A stretch of DNA of 64,000 nucleotides from Pseudomonas putida. Its GTDB lineage: Bacteria > Pseudomonadota > Gammaproteobacteria > Pseudomonadales > Pseudomonadaceae. Both the position numbers and the translations under genes were made by a program. A model generated the notes under the pieces. It was not told the DNA's origin. It saw only the letters and a list, made by a program, of their open reading frames with translations, and made no database searches. The stretch lies in NCBI RefSeq assembly GCF_001976065.1, contig NZ_MNAH01000007.1:114005-178004 (forward strand). Direction: 5' to 3'. This document shows, piece by piece, positions 48,130 to 57,411 of this stretch. Every line of letters starts with the position of its first letter. Position 1 is the stretch's first letter.

Positions 48130-48960
48130 ATGACTGACTGGCCGCTGGCTCAGAGCTATCGCTTCAATGGGCATTCCGTTCGCTACGCCGTGCGTGGCGA
48201 TGGCCCGCCGCTGGTGTTCGTGCATGGCACGCCCTTCTCTTCCTTTGTCTGGCACCGTATTGCACCGCATTTCATCACCACGCACCGGGTGCACTACTTC
48301 GACTTGCTGGGCTACGGGCAATCGGAAAAGGTCGATGGCGACGTCTCCCTGGGTGTGCAAAACCCGTTGATGGCGCAGTTGCTGGAACACTGGGGCCTGG
48401 ATCGCCCGGACGTGGTGGCCCACGACTTCGGCGGGGCCACAGCCCTGCGCTGCCATTTGCTCAACGGCAAGGACTACCGCAGCCTGACGCTGATCGATCC
48501 GGTGGCGCTGACGCCCTGGGGTTCGCCGTTCGTGCAGCATGTGCGTCAACACCAAGCCGCTTTCAGCGGTGTGCCGGATTACATTCAGCGGGCCATAGTC
48601 CCCGCTTATATTCGCGGGGCAATCAAGCGCGACATCCCGGATGCCGAACTCGCCCCGTACGTGCAACCGTGGCTGGGCGATCCGGGACAAGCGGCGTTCT
48701 ATCGGCAGATCGCGCAAATGGACGAACGCTACACCCGCGAGGTTGAGGGCCTGTACCCGACAATTCGCTGCCCGGTGCAGATTCTCTGGGGAGAGGACGA
48801 CCAGTGGATTCCCATCGAACGCGGACGGGCCTTGCAGGGCATGATTCCGGGGGCGCAGTTTCATGCGGTGGCCAAGTCCGGGCACCTGGTGCAGGAAGAT
48901 GCGCCGGAAGCCATCGTGGCGGCGTTGATGCGTTTTTTGCCGTTGGATATGACGGTTTGA
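48130..48960 (+). CDS. Alpha/beta hydrolase with Asp nucleophile (haloalkane dehalogenase/epoxide hydrolase type)
   Basis: The 276-residue protein has an oxyanion motif FVHGTPFSSF, a nucleophile elbow VAHDFGGATAL with Asp in place of Ser, an acid in GEDDQWIP and His in KSGHLVQED. An Asp nucleophile is the mark of dehalogenases, epoxide hydrolases and fluoroacetate dehalogenases. The start ATG 48130 has GAGAGG upstream. The substrate is not predictable from sequence alone. Confidence 0.87.
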   Translation: MTDWPLAQSYRFNGHSVRYAVRGDGPPLVFVHGTPFSSFVWHRIAPHFITTHRVHYFDLLGYGQSEKVDGDVSLGVQNPLMAQLLEHWGLDRPDVVAHDFGGATALRCHLLNGKDYRSLTLIDPVALTPWGSPFVQHVRQHQAAFSGVPDYIQRAIVPAYIRGAIKRDIPDAELAPYVQPWLGDPGQAAFYRQIAQMDERYTREVEGLYPTIRCPVQILWGEDDQWIPIERGRALQGMIPGAQFHAVAKSGHLVQEDAPEAIVAALMRFLPLDMTV

Positions 48961-49000
48961 CGCGGCCGCCTTGAACATTGGGTTGGTCTTGAGGCCGCCA

Positions 49001-49023
49001 TCGCTGGCAAGCCAGCTCCTACA
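49001..49023. repeat. Single REP element
   Basis: One unpaired copy of the TCGCTGGCAAGCCAGCTCCT motif between the hydrolase gene and codA. Confidence 0.75.
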
Positions 49024-49122
49024 GGGATCGTGTACATCCGCGAAAAGACCGCTGGCGACAGTTGCCGCTGCCGAGCTAACGTAGAGCTATCGTCCAAACG
49101 GTTCTCTGAAAGGATCTGCCTG

Positions 49123-50370
49123 ATGCACATCATCAACGCCCGGCTGCGCAACCAGGAAGGCCTGCATGAGCTGCACCTGGAAAACGGCCTGATCAGCAAC
49201 ATCGCCCGGCAGACCGAAGCGCCGACCCTGGGCCCCGACGACCTGGACGCCGGTGGCAACCTGGTGGTACCGCCCTTCGTCGAACCGCACATCCACCTCG
49301 ACGCCACCCTGACCGCTGGCGAGCCGCGCTGGAACATGAGCGGCACGCTGTTCGAAGGCATCGAATGCTGGGGCGAGCGCAAGGTCACCATCACCGAAGA
49401 AGACACCAAGGTGCGCGCCAGGAAAACCCTCCAGGCCCTCGCCGCCCATGGCATCCAGCACGTGCGCACCCACGTCGACGTCACCGACCCGCAGCTCACG
49501 GCGCTCAAGGCCATGCTCGAGGTGCGCGAAGAAAGTCGGCATCTGGTCGACATGCAGATCGTCGCCTTCCCCCAGGAAGGCATCGAGTCGTATCGCAATG
49601 GTCGCGAGCTGATGGAAGAAGCCATTCGCATGGGCGCCGATGTGGTGGGCGGCATTCCGCATTTCGAGTACACCCGAGACCAGGGCGTCAGCTCGATTAA
49701 GTTCCTCATGGACCTGGCCGAACGCACCGGTTGCCTGGTGGACGTGCATTGCGATGAAACCGACGACCCGCAGTCACGCTTCCTCGAAGTGCTGGCCGAA
49801 GAAGCCCGCAGCCGCGACATGGGCTCGCGGGTTACCGCCAGCCATACCACGGCCATGGGCTCGTATGACAACGCCTACTGCGCCAAGCTGTTTCGTCTGC
49901 TCGGGCACGCCGGGATCAGCTTCGTCTCCTGCCCCACCGAAAGCATTCACCTGCAAGGGCGTTTCGACAATTTTCCGAAACGCCGGGGCGTCACCCGGGT
50001 CAACGAGCTGCTGGAAGCCGGCATGAACGTGTGTTTCGGCCAGGACTCGATCGTCGACCCCTGGTACCCGCTGGGCAACGGCAACATTCTTCGGGTGCTC
50101 GAAGCCGGCCTGCATATCTGTCACATGCTCGGTTATCGCAACCTGCAAAACGCCCTGGACCTGGTCACCGTCAATAGCGCCAGGGCCATGGCGCTGGGTG
50201 AGCGCTACGGGCTTGAGCCCGGGCGGCCGGCGAACCTGTTGATCCTCTCGGCGGAGAACGATTACGAGGTTATCCGCAGCCAGGGCTTGCCGCTGTATTC
50301 GGTGCGCGGCGGCCAGGTGCTGATGAAGCGGACGATGCCGGTGGTGGAGCTTGCCGGCGGACAGGTCTGA
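49123..50370 (+). CDS. codA: Cytosine deaminase
   Basis: A 415-residue amidohydrolase that converts cytosine to uracil. The metal site HIHLDATLTAGEPRWN, HVRTHVDVTDP, the HCDETDDPQSRF loop and the closing CFGQDSIVDPWYPLGNG match CodA. ATG 49123 has AAAGGAT upstream and is preferred to an earlier in-frame start. No codB permease gene is next to it. Confidence 0.95.
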   Translation: MHIINARLRNQEGLHELHLENGLISNIARQTEAPTLGPDDLDAGGNLVVPPFVEPHIHLDATLTAGEPRWNMSGTLFEGIECWGERKVTITEEDTKVRARKTLQALAAHGIQHVRTHVDVTDPQLTALKAMLEVREESRHLVDMQIVAFPQEGIESYRNGRELMEEAIRMGADVVGGIPHFEYTRDQGVSSIKFLMDLAERTGCLVDVHCDETDDPQSRFLEVLAEEARSRDMGSRVTASHTTAMGSYDNAYCAKLFRLLGHAGISFVSCPTESIHLQGRFDNFPKRRGVTRVNELLEAGMNVCFGQDSIVDPWYPLGNGNILRVLEAGLHICHMLGYRNLQNALDLVTVNSARAMALGERYGLEPGRPANLLILSAENDYEVIRSQGLPLYSVRGGQVLMKRTMPVVELAGGQV

Positions 50371-50394
50371 AGGTTGTGGTGACTGGGGCTGGCC

Positions 50395-50470
50395 CCTTCG
50401 CGGGCAAGCCCGCTCCTACAGGTTTTGTGAACGAAAAAAACCATTGTAGGAGCAGGCTTGCCTGCGAAGG
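50395..50470. repeat. REP doublet
   Basis: Inverted copies at 50395-50422 (CGCGGGCAAGCCCGCTCC core) and 50444-50470 (GGAGCAGGCTTGCCTGCG core) between convergent codA and the DapF-like gene. Confidence 0.85.
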
Positions 50471-50481
50471 CGATTTGAAAT

Positions 50482-51474
50482 TCAACCCATCAATCGAGCC
50501 GTACCAAACAGGCTGACCCGACGCAACTCCCCCTGCTCCTCTTCCAGCAAAATCGGCGCCGTACCACCGGGCATCGTCACCTTCACCTCGCCGGCCTCGA
50601 CCCATCCTACCCGCCAAGCCGCACAAGCCACCGCCGTGGCGCTAGTGCCGGAAGACGCCGTCGGCCCTTCGCCGCGCTCAAACACCCGCGCGACGACTCG
50701 CTGCCCGGTTTCGTGCATCGCCCATTGCAAATTGATCCCCGCCGCACAAGGCCTCCCGCCCCCAATGGGCATGGCGAAAGCAATACGCGTCAGCCCTTCG
50801 CCCAACGTTGGCTCGCGCATCTGCTCATTGCTCGGCAAGGCCTCGGCGCTGTCCACCAGCGTCACGCAGTGGGGATTGCCGACCCGCGCGAACTGACTGC
50901 GCGACCAGGCGCCATTGAGCGCCGACAATTGCCGCACATGGCTGAGTTCACGGCCATTCAACCGGACTGTTTCAACGCCACCGGCACTGACCGCCGACGG
51001 CCCGAAGCCAGGCTGGCCGAGGTCGAGCCAGAAACCCTGCACGCCTTCCACTTGCGCAGCTTTCACGGCTGTCTGCCCCGGTGAAGGCGTATCGGATTTG
51101 TCGTGATGCACCCTGAGTACACAGGCTTCGTCGCCGGGGAAAAGCCCCTGGTCGCTCAATGCCTGGGAAAAAATCGTCAGCCCGTTGCCGCTGCGCTCGG
51201 CCAGGGTGCCGTCTGTGTTGACGATCAACAGATCAAAGGGCGGCGATGACTGAAAGGGTCCGACCAGCAAACCGTCACTGCGATGATCCTTGCTGCCCGG
51301 CGGTTGCGTGCCCGGCGCCCATGCACAGCACGCCTCGATGGCCGCCAGCGCCCAAGCCTTGCGGGTTTGCGCGGCGTGGCCGGCCTGATCGGGCACGTCG
51401 ATGCCTATTTGGCGCAGCGCCTCTGGCGCCACCACCCCGTAGATATTGCCCCGTGCATCGTACATCCGCGCCAT
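50482..51474 (-). CDS. Diaminopimelate epimerase-like protein with Ser in place of both catalytic Cys
   Basis: The 330-residue protein has the duplicated DapF/proline-racemase fold. The first active-site motif reads NTDGTLAERSGNGLTIF where DapF has ..EMCGNG.. (Ser95 for Cys). The second reads ERGEGPTASSGTSATA where DapF has ..ACGTGA.. (Ser275 for Cys). It is longer than DapF (about 275) and has an unusual N-terminus (MARMYDARGNIYGVV). The double Cys-to-Ser change rules out the normal two-base epimerase chemistry. It is divergent from an MFS transporter gene. Its substrate is unknown. Confidence 0.85.
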   Translation of the reverse strand: MARMYDARGNIYGVVAPEALRQIGIDVPDQAGHAAQTRKAWALAAIEACCAWAPGTQPPGSKDHRSDGLLVGPFQSSPPFDLLIVNTDGTLAERSGNGLTIFSQALSDQGLFPGDEACVLRVHHDKSDTPSPGQTAVKAAQVEGVQGFWLDLGQPGFGPSAVSAGGVETVRLNGRELSHVRQLSALNGAWSRSQFARVGNPHCVTLVDSAEALPSNEQMREPTLGEGLTRIAFAMPIGGGRPCAAGINLQWAMHETGQRVVARVFERGEGPTASSGTSATAVACAAWRVGWVEAGEVKVTMPGGTAPILLEEEQGELRRVSLFGTARLMG

Positions 51475-51644
51475 GGCGCCCTCCCTGCTGGATACTTTGC
51501 CTTCGGCACAACATATCGCGAAACACGCACTGGCTGTGCAAGGATGTCAGCCTGTGGGCGTGCAGGACGCCACGTCCGCTGAACGAACCCTCGGGGCAGG
51601 ATCATTGTCCCTTGCAGACGCGACGTTTTTAGCCAAGGACTGAT

Positions 51645-52796
51645 ATGACCAACCTCAACACCCGGACCTCATTCGTGCCAGGGCGCCTGGAACAGATGTC
51701 CACGCGCATCGCCTTTTTCATCGCCGGTTTCGGCATCGCCGCCTGGGCACCGCTGGTGCCGTATGCCAAGGCGCGGGCCGGGCTGGATGAAGGCACCTTG
51801 GGTTTGCTCCTGCTGTGCCTGGGCGTCGGCTCGATACTGGCCATGCCCGTGGCCGGCATCCTGGCCTCACGCTTCGGTTGCCGCAAGGTGGCGACCGGCG
51901 GCACCCTGCTCATCTGTGCGGCGCTGCCGCTTTTGGCCACGGTATCGTCGATTCCGGCCTTGATTGGCGCCTTGTTCATGTTCGGCGCGGGCCTGGGTAC
52001 CGTGGATTCGACGGTGAACCTGCAAGCAGTGATCGTCGAACGGGCCAGTGGCAAAAACATGATGTCGGGGTTTCACGGCCTGTTCAGTCTGGGCGGCATT
52101 GTCGGTGCGGCGGGCGTCAGTGCGCTGCTCGGCCTGGGACTTGCGCCGTTGGGCGCGATGCTGCTGGTCAATGTGTTGCTGCTGGTTGCACTGCTCAAGG
52201 CTGCACCGCACATGCTGCCCTATGGCAGCGAACGCTCTGGACCGGCGTTCGCCGTTCCCCACGGCATCGTGCTGTTTATCGGCGGGATGTGTTTCATCGT
52301 GTTCCTCGCCGAAGGTGCCGCCCTGGACTGGAGCGCGGTATTCCTGACGCAGGAACGAGGCATCGACAAGGCTTATGCGGGATTGGGCTACGCGGCCTTT
52401 GCCCTGACCATGACGGTGGGTCGCTTGACCGGTGATTCCATCGTGCGTCGCCTGGGCGCCACGCGGGTGATCGTCTTCGGCGGGGTGACGGCGGCGGCCG
52501 GACTGTGCCTGGCCACGTTCGCCCCCAGCTGGGAAGCGGCGTTGGCGGGCTATGCGTTGCTGGGCGCCGGCTGTTCGAACATCGTGCCGGTACTGTACAC
52601 CGCGGTGGGCAAGCAAACCGTCATGCCGGAAAGCATTGCCGTACCGGCCATTACCACCCTGGGTTACGCGGGGATACTGGCGGGGCCTGCGCTGATCGGA
52701 TTTGTCGCCCACGCCGCCAGTTTGAGTTTTGCCTTCGGGTTGATGGCGTTGTTGCTGCTGGCGGTGGCGATTGGCGGGAGGGTATTGAAGGTTTAA
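51645..52796 (+). CDS. MFS transporter (YbjJ-like)
   Basis: A 383-residue 12-TM transporter with a short N-terminus and motifs GFGIAAWAPLVPYAKAR, SGFHGLFSLGGIVGAAG and GGRVLKV at the end, resembling the YbjJ/FucP-like group. It is divergent from the DapF-like gene, about 170 bp away, so both may act on one compound. Substrate unknown. Confidence 0.88.
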   Translation: MTNLNTRTSFVPGRLEQMSTRIAFFIAGFGIAAWAPLVPYAKARAGLDEGTLGLLLLCLGVGSILAMPVAGILASRFGCRKVATGGTLLICAALPLLATVSSIPALIGALFMFGAGLGTVDSTVNLQAVIVERASGKNMMSGFHGLFSLGGIVGAAGVSALLGLGLAPLGAMLLVNVLLLVALLKAAPHMLPYGSERSGPAFAVPHGIVLFIGGMCFIVFLAEGAALDWSAVFLTQERGIDKAYAGLGYAAFALTMTVGRLTGDSIVRRLGATRVIVFGGVTAAAGLCLATFAPSWEAALAGYALLGAGCSNIVPVLYTAVGKQTVMPESIAVPAITTLGYAGILAGPALIGFVAHAASLSFAFGLMALLLLAVAIGGRVLKV

Positions 52797-52799
52797 AAG

Positions 52800-52862
52800 C
52801 TTCGCTGGCAAGCCACTCCTGCAGGTTTGCGCCAACCTTGTAGGAGATGGCTTGCCAGCGAA
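52800..52862. repeat. REP doublet (degenerate left arm)
   Basis: The left arm at 52800-52825 lacks a few bases relative to the right arm at 52838-52862 (TGTAGGAGATGGCTTGCCAG). It lies between convergent genes. Confidence 0.75.
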
Positions 52863-52880
52863 TGCAGGCACCTCGGTCTG

Positions 52881-55304
52881 TCAGAACCCGACGCTGGCCT
52901 GCACAAAGAACGTTCGCGGCGTGCCGACGTACATACCCGCGTTGTTGTCGCTGGAGCGGGTGAAGTACTGCTTGTCGAAGATGTTTTTCACCCCGGCCCC
53001 GAGCTTCAGGTTCGACACCTGCGGACCGAAATCGTAGCCCGCGCGCGCGTTCCAGGTGACGTAGCCCGGAATGTCGCCGTACTGCCCATCCGCCGTGCCT
53101 TCGGTGATGTAGTTGTTGCTGAAGCTGCCGTCGGCGTTCACCGCCACGCCCGGCGAGCGTTGTTTGGACTGGGCAAAGGCATCCAGGTTGTAGGTCCAGC
53201 GATTGATGTCGTAGCGCAGGCCGGCGGTCGCCACCTGGCGCGAGTAGAACGGCAGGTCCCGGCCCTTGAAGTCCGGAATCTCGCCTTCATAGACAGCGCG
53301 GGTATAGGTGTAGCCGGCGTTCGCGGTCAGGCCGGCAAGGCGCGGGTCCAGTGCCGCCATGTCGTAGTGCACCGACGCCTCGATCCCCCTGTGCGTGGTG
53401 GCGCCGAGGTTGGTCCAGCCCGCATCGTTACTGATGTATTGCAGCTCTTTATCGAAGTCAATGTAGAACAGCGTCACTTCACCGCCCCACACCTCGTCGT
53501 TGTAGCGAGTACCGAGTTCGTAGGTCTTGGCTTTTTCCGGCTCCAGGCCATTGGCGGTTTCGTCACCCGTCCCGCCCTGGCCCAGCTGGAAGTACTGCAG
53601 GCTGCCGAACGAGGTCTCGTAGTTGGCGAACAGTTTCCAGGCATCGGAGAGGTGATACATCACGCTCAGGGCCGGCAGCGGCTCATTGCTCTCGATACTG
53701 CGGCGCTTCTCCGGCACCGGCCGGCCGGCGGTGTCGAGCACAGGGCGGTCATGCCAATCGGTGCTAATGTGTTCGAAACGGATACCCGGGGTGACGGTCC
53801 AGTTGCCGACGTCGATCTTGTCGTCGATGTACACCGAGTTGGCTTCAGTACCACCCGTACGGTCCTGATAGACGTGGCCGTCCGAACCCGGCCGCACCAC
53901 CGGCTCGTTGTTGACCAGCGCCAGGCGGCTGGCTTCTTCGTGCATGGCTTCTTTCAGGTAGCGGTAACCGACGCTGACTTCCTGGGTGCTCGGGCCGACA
54001 TCGAACACATGGGAGACCCGTGGTTCGATGCCAAAGGTGTAGTAGGTGCGCGGGAACGAGCCGAGGGTTTTCTGATCGCGGGCGGCGATGTTGCTGCCAC
54101 GAAAACTGTCGGTGTAGTAGGTCAGCACTTCGGCCTGGGTGCGGTCGTCGAGTTGCCGGACCCACTTGAACGACACGTCCTTGCGCCGACCGCTGAAGTT
54201 GTCGTGGTCGCGGTCGGACTGGAACGGATCGGCGTCATACTGCGCCTGGGTCAGGCCGCCGGGCATGTCGGCGCTGGCATCGTAATAATGGAAGTTGAGG
54301 CTGAAATCATCCACATCGGTCGGCGCCCAGTGAGTCTTGAGGATCACGTCGTCGATGTCATTGCCATTGTTGCTCTTGCGGTAACCGTTGCCGTTCACCG
54401 CGGAATACAACAGTGCCACGCCCAGGCCGTTGTCGGCGGTGCCGCCGGCGAACAGCGTATCGATGTGCTTCCAGCCACCGTGCTGGGAGGTTTCCAATGT
54501 GCTGCCGATTTCCGCCGAGGCTGTTTCCGGGATCGCCCGCGTCACGAAGTTGATCACCCCGCCGACGTTCTGTGGCCCATAACGCACGGAGCCGGCGCCG
54601 CGCACCACGTCGATGCTGTCAAGGTTGCCGGAGGAAATCGGCGCCATGGACAACTGCGGCTGGCCATAAGGGGCGAAGGCCGCCGGCACGCCATCGATCA
54701 ACACGGTGGAGCGTGGTGACAGGCGCGAGGTCAGCCCGCGAACGCCGACGTTCAGCGAAATATCACTGCCACCGGTACCGTTGGCTTCCTGCACCTGCAC
54801 ACCCGGCACGCGCTTCAAGACGTCGCCGACGTTCATCGCACCCTGCTCGACCATGGCCTCGCGACGAATCACGGTACGGGCGCCGGGGTGGTTCTGCACC
54901 ACCGCGGCATCGGCATCGCCAAGCCAGTCGCCCACCACCTTGATGTCCGTCACGCCAAGCTCCAGCGGGCCGTTTGCCGCAGCAGCCGGGGCTGGCAGCA
55001 ACGTCACCGAGCCTTCGTCGATCTGGTATTGCAGGCCGCTTCCTTGCAGTAACTGGCGCAGCGCTTCTTCCGGCGCGATATTGCCTTCCACCGCCGGGGC
55101 CTGTTTGCCGGCCACCAGCTCAGGGCTGAAAAAAACCTGCAGCGAGGTCTGCTGGCCCAGCTGGCTCAGGGCCTGACCCAGGGGTTGCGCCGGGATACGG
55201 ATAGCGTCGGCAGCAAAGGCCTGGGGCAGCACCAGGTTGACCGCCAGTGCGAGGGCCAGCGGCAACCAGGTGGACTTGTTGTTTTTAGCGGTGGTCTTTT
55301 TCAC
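52881..55304 (-). CDS. fecA: TonB-dependent ferric citrate receptor, FecA type
   Basis: An 807-residue outer-membrane receptor. A signal peptide is followed by an STN signalling domain (IRIPAQPLGQALSQLGQQTS) that contacts FecR, a plug (DVLKRVPGVQVQEANGTGGS; RYGPQNVGGVINFVTRAIP) and a 22-strand beta barrel ending in Phe (FFVQASVGF). The plug motif and length favour FecA. It follows fecI and fecR, the standard cell-surface signalling set, so ligand binding outside should switch on its own synthesis. Confidence 0.9.
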   Translation of the reverse strand: MKKTTAKNNKSTWLPLALALAVNLVLPQAFAADAIRIPAQPLGQALSQLGQQTSLQVFFSPELVAGKQAPAVEGNIAPEEALRQLLQGSGLQYQIDEGSVTLLPAPAAAANGPLELGVTDIKVVGDWLGDADAAVVQNHPGARTVIRREAMVEQGAMNVGDVLKRVPGVQVQEANGTGGSDISLNVGVRGLTSRLSPRSTVLIDGVPAAFAPYGQPQLSMAPISSGNLDSIDVVRGAGSVRYGPQNVGGVINFVTRAIPETASAEIGSTLETSQHGGWKHIDTLFAGGTADNGLGVALLYSAVNGNGYRKSNNGNDIDDVILKTHWAPTDVDDFSLNFHYYDASADMPGGLTQAQYDADPFQSDRDHDNFSGRRKDVSFKWVRQLDDRTQAEVLTYYTDSFRGSNIAARDQKTLGSFPRTYYTFGIEPRVSHVFDVGPSTQEVSVGYRYLKEAMHEEASRLALVNNEPVVRPGSDGHVYQDRTGGTEANSVYIDDKIDVGNWTVTPGIRFEHISTDWHDRPVLDTAGRPVPEKRRSIESNEPLPALSVMYHLSDAWKLFANYETSFGSLQYFQLGQGGTGDETANGLEPEKAKTYELGTRYNDEVWGGEVTLFYIDFDKELQYISNDAGWTNLGATTHRGIEASVHYDMAALDPRLAGLTANAGYTYTRAVYEGEIPDFKGRDLPFYSRQVATAGLRYDINRWTYNLDAFAQSKQRSPGVAVNADGSFSNNYITEGTADGQYGDIPGYVTWNARAGYDFGPQVSNLKLGAGVKNIFDKQYFTRSSDNNAGMYVGTPRTFFVQASVGF

Positions 55305-55402
55305 GTCGAACGTAATCCTGAAGATCGCAAGAGTGTGCGCTTGTTAATGCAAACCAGTTGCAGTTGAACAGGAAGACGATGAACTCGAAAAAAACCTGAA
55401 TT

Positions 55403-56386
55403 TTATTTTGAAATTATTTCCTGGCTGCCGTCATCGAGGGTGCGCACCGCCACCGGAAGGATGCTCGGCAAGGCCTTGAGCAAGGCGTCGGTGTTGTCGG
55501 ACTTGAACACGCTGGTCAGGCGCAGATTGCCCACGGCGGCATTGCCGACCTTGAGCGGCTTCTCCCGATAGCGCGAGACTTGCTCGGCCACATCGGCCAG
55601 GCTGGCGTCGTTGAATACCAGCTTGCCGCTGCGCCAGGCCGTCAGTTCGGCGGGATTGACCGCGTAGGCCGCAGCGACCTTGCCCGCGGCATCGACATGA
55701 CTGCCCAGGCCGGCGGTCAGGCTGATGAACTCGTCGTCGGCGGCGTCGCGTCCCTGCACCTTGACCGTGCCCTGCTCTACCACCACCCGGGTGTCGATGC
55801 TGCCCCGGCGCACATCGAAGCGAGTGCCGGTGACGGTGACCTTGCCGCTCCCCGCCTCCACCACAAAGGGCCGACTGCTGTCGTGTTCGACGCTGAACAG
55901 CGCCTCGCCTTCGCTCAGCTCAATGGCGCGACGATCCTTTTCAAAGCGCACCTGGATGCGGCTGCGACTGTCCAGATCGACCGTCGAACCATCGGGCAAG
56001 GCCACCAGGCGACGCTCGCCCAGTGCCGTGGAAAACTCGGCCGTGTAGGGCGCCGGTGGCTGCAAGACACTGAACAGCCCCAGGCCGACGGCCATCGCCA
56101 CCACACTGGCGGCCACCGCGTAGCGCACCAGCGGGCGTTGCCTGGTGCGACTCGGCGCTGGCTCGCACAACGCCTGCAAACGCGCCGCCGGCACCAGGTC
56201 GGCCGCTGTCCACAGGCCCTGGAGCCATTCGAATTCGTTGCGGTGTTGAGGGTGCTGGTTCAGCCAGCTGTCGAATTGGCGATACACCTCGACATCGACC
56301 GCGGGCTCCTGCAAACGCACAAACCACTGCGCCGCTTCATCGCGAACCGCTGTTTGCCCGCACGCACAATCACGGGTATCCATCAT
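55403..56386 (-). CDS. fecR: FecR-type anti-sigma/sigma regulator
   Basis: The 327-residue protein has an N-terminal cytoplasmic DUF4880 helix bundle (RDEAAQWFVRLQEPAVDVEVY) for FecI, a membrane segment (YAVAASVVAMAVGLGLFSVL) and a periplasmic FecR domain (FSTALGERRLVALPDGSTVDL) with a C-terminal STN-like part. ATG 56386 is followed by a second ATG; AGGAA lies just upstream. It relays the signal from FecA to FecI. Confidence 0.92.
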   Translation of the reverse strand: MMDTRDCACGQTAVRDEAAQWFVRLQEPAVDVEVYRQFDSWLNQHPQHRNEFEWLQGLWTAADLVPAARLQALCEPAPSRTRQRPLVRYAVAASVVAMAVGLGLFSVLQPPAPYTAEFSTALGERRLVALPDGSTVDLDSRSRIQVRFEKDRRAIELSEGEALFSVEHDSSRPFVVEAGSGKVTVTGTRFDVRRGSIDTRVVVEQGTVKVQGRDAADDEFISLTAGLGSHVDAAGKVAAAYAVNPAELTAWRSGKLVFNDASLADVAEQVSRYREKPLKVGNAAVGNLRLTSVFKSDNTDALLKALPSILPVAVRTLDDGSQEIISK

Positions 56387-56426
56387 GGAAGTTCCTGTTT
56401 GTCCGGGGATGGGAACACGCTGCACT

Positions 56427-56927
56427 TCATGGATACAGTCCATCCAGGCGGTCGCGCAGATGCCGCAGCGTGCGGATCATATACTTTTCCACCATGTTCT
56501 TTGACAGTCCCAGGCGTTCGGCGATTTCAGCCTGGGTCAGGCCTTCGATTTTCTGCCAGACAAACACCTTGCGGCAGTTGAGCGGCAGCTCGGTGAGCGC
56601 CCGCTCGATGGACTCCGCCAACTGGATCGCCTGCATGAAATGCTCCGGGTCGCCGGATGATGACACACTGACATCGATCGCCTCCGACTCCAGGGCGCCT
56701 CGCCGATCCTCGCGCCGATACCCGTCCACCGCGATGTTGCGCGCCGTCTGGTGCAGGTAGGCCCGGGGTTGCTGCACCGCGGCCGAATCCGACTCGAGCA
56801 CCCGCACGAAGGTATCGTGGGCCAGGTCCTCGGCCTGCTGACGGTTTCTCAGGCGACGGGTCCAGGTGCCAACCAACTCTTCGTAATGCTCGAGAAAGCC
56901 GTGTCTGCGGGGCAGCTTGGGGGTCAT
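56427..56927 (-). CDS. fecI: ECF sigma factor, FecI type
   Basis: A 166-residue iron-starvation sigma factor with region 2 (YEELVGTWTRRLRNRQQAEDL..DTFVRVLE) and region 4 (LPLNCRKVFVWQKIEGLTQAEIAERLGLS). It directs transcription of fecA when the receptor signals through FecR. It is the last recognisable host gene before the transposon. A promoter and a Fur-like site lie upstream. Confidence 0.94.
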   Translation of the reverse strand: MTPKLPRRHGFLEHYEELVGTWTRRLRNRQQAEDLAHDTFVRVLESDSAAVQQPRAYLHQTARNIAVDGYRREDRRGALESEAIDVSVSSSGDPEHFMQAIQLAESIERALTELPLNCRKVFVWQKIEGLTQAEIAERLGLSKNMVEKYMIRTLRHLRDRLDGLYP

Positions 56928-56954
56928 TGCGGTGTGCTGTGGGTGCGAGAGCGT

Positions 56955-56986
56955 GAATAGTAATGCTTCCTATTAACCTAAGGCAA
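56955..56986 (-). promoter_or_regulatory. Predicted fecI promoter with overlapping Fur-like site
   Basis: On the minus strand TTGCCT (56981-56986) and TACTAT (56957-56962) are 18 bp apart. A 21-bp AT-rich, partly palindromic stretch (AATAG..CTATT arms) overlaps the -10, as expected for a weak Fur box. The Fur call rests mainly on context. Confidence 0.45.
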
Positions 56987-57102
56987 CGATTTGCGTCCGC
57001 ACGGCCGATGTAGGCTTTCAAAAAAAATGACAAAAATGGCAAATAAATGATCCAGACAGAATCACTAACTAATTGTTTTCTTTGAAAAATATCAATGACT
57101 GC

Positions 57103-57137
57103 CAAAAAAAACGTGCGAAAGCATGCTCTCGCACCTT
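57103..57137 (-). terminator. Intrinsic terminator on the minus strand, no gene attached
   Basis: GTGCGA (57113-57118) pairs with TCGCAC (57129-57134). Read on the minus strand the stem is followed by eight T. No protein-coding gene ends here, which suggests a small RNA transcribed leftward or a relic of displaced host sequence. Confidence 0.65.
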
Positions 57138-57395
57138 GTTTGAAAGGGGTGCCAACTCTACCGAAGGCCCACGAAAACTCCGCGCCTACGCTAAAAGATA
57201 AGTAGAGAGGTGTATGTGCAATGTGCAATGCACACTGCGTATCCACCTATCGATAAATACTTAATCAAAATATTCCCGACAGTTACTGATAAAACTCATC
57301 CCGTAAAAAAAATAAAACTAACCACCCTCAAAATAATTATTGTAATCGCCAATTTCATTGACTTAAGATTCGACCCTATCGGCGCGCCGACCTAC
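57138..57395. other. AT-rich gap between the orphan terminator and the transposon end
   Basis: No coding gene is supported. It contains overlapping direct and inverted GTGCA/TGCAC repeats at about 57213-57236 and a weak leftward promoter-like pair TTGCAC - 18 bp - TACTTA near 57200-57230. Host sequence up to an unseen transposon boundary is the simplest reading. Confidence 0.4.
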
Positions 57396-57411
57396 TGCAG
57401 TACGTAGAAGC

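Noticed and set aside
57140..57165. Sigma-54-like TTGGCACCCC sequence on the minus strand
   Set aside because: The -12 GC element is missing at the right distance and a terminator follows directly.
56527..57246. 239-codon minus-strand frame running across the fecI start region
   Set aside because: It overlaps fecI in a different frame, spans the terminator hairpin and has no domain.
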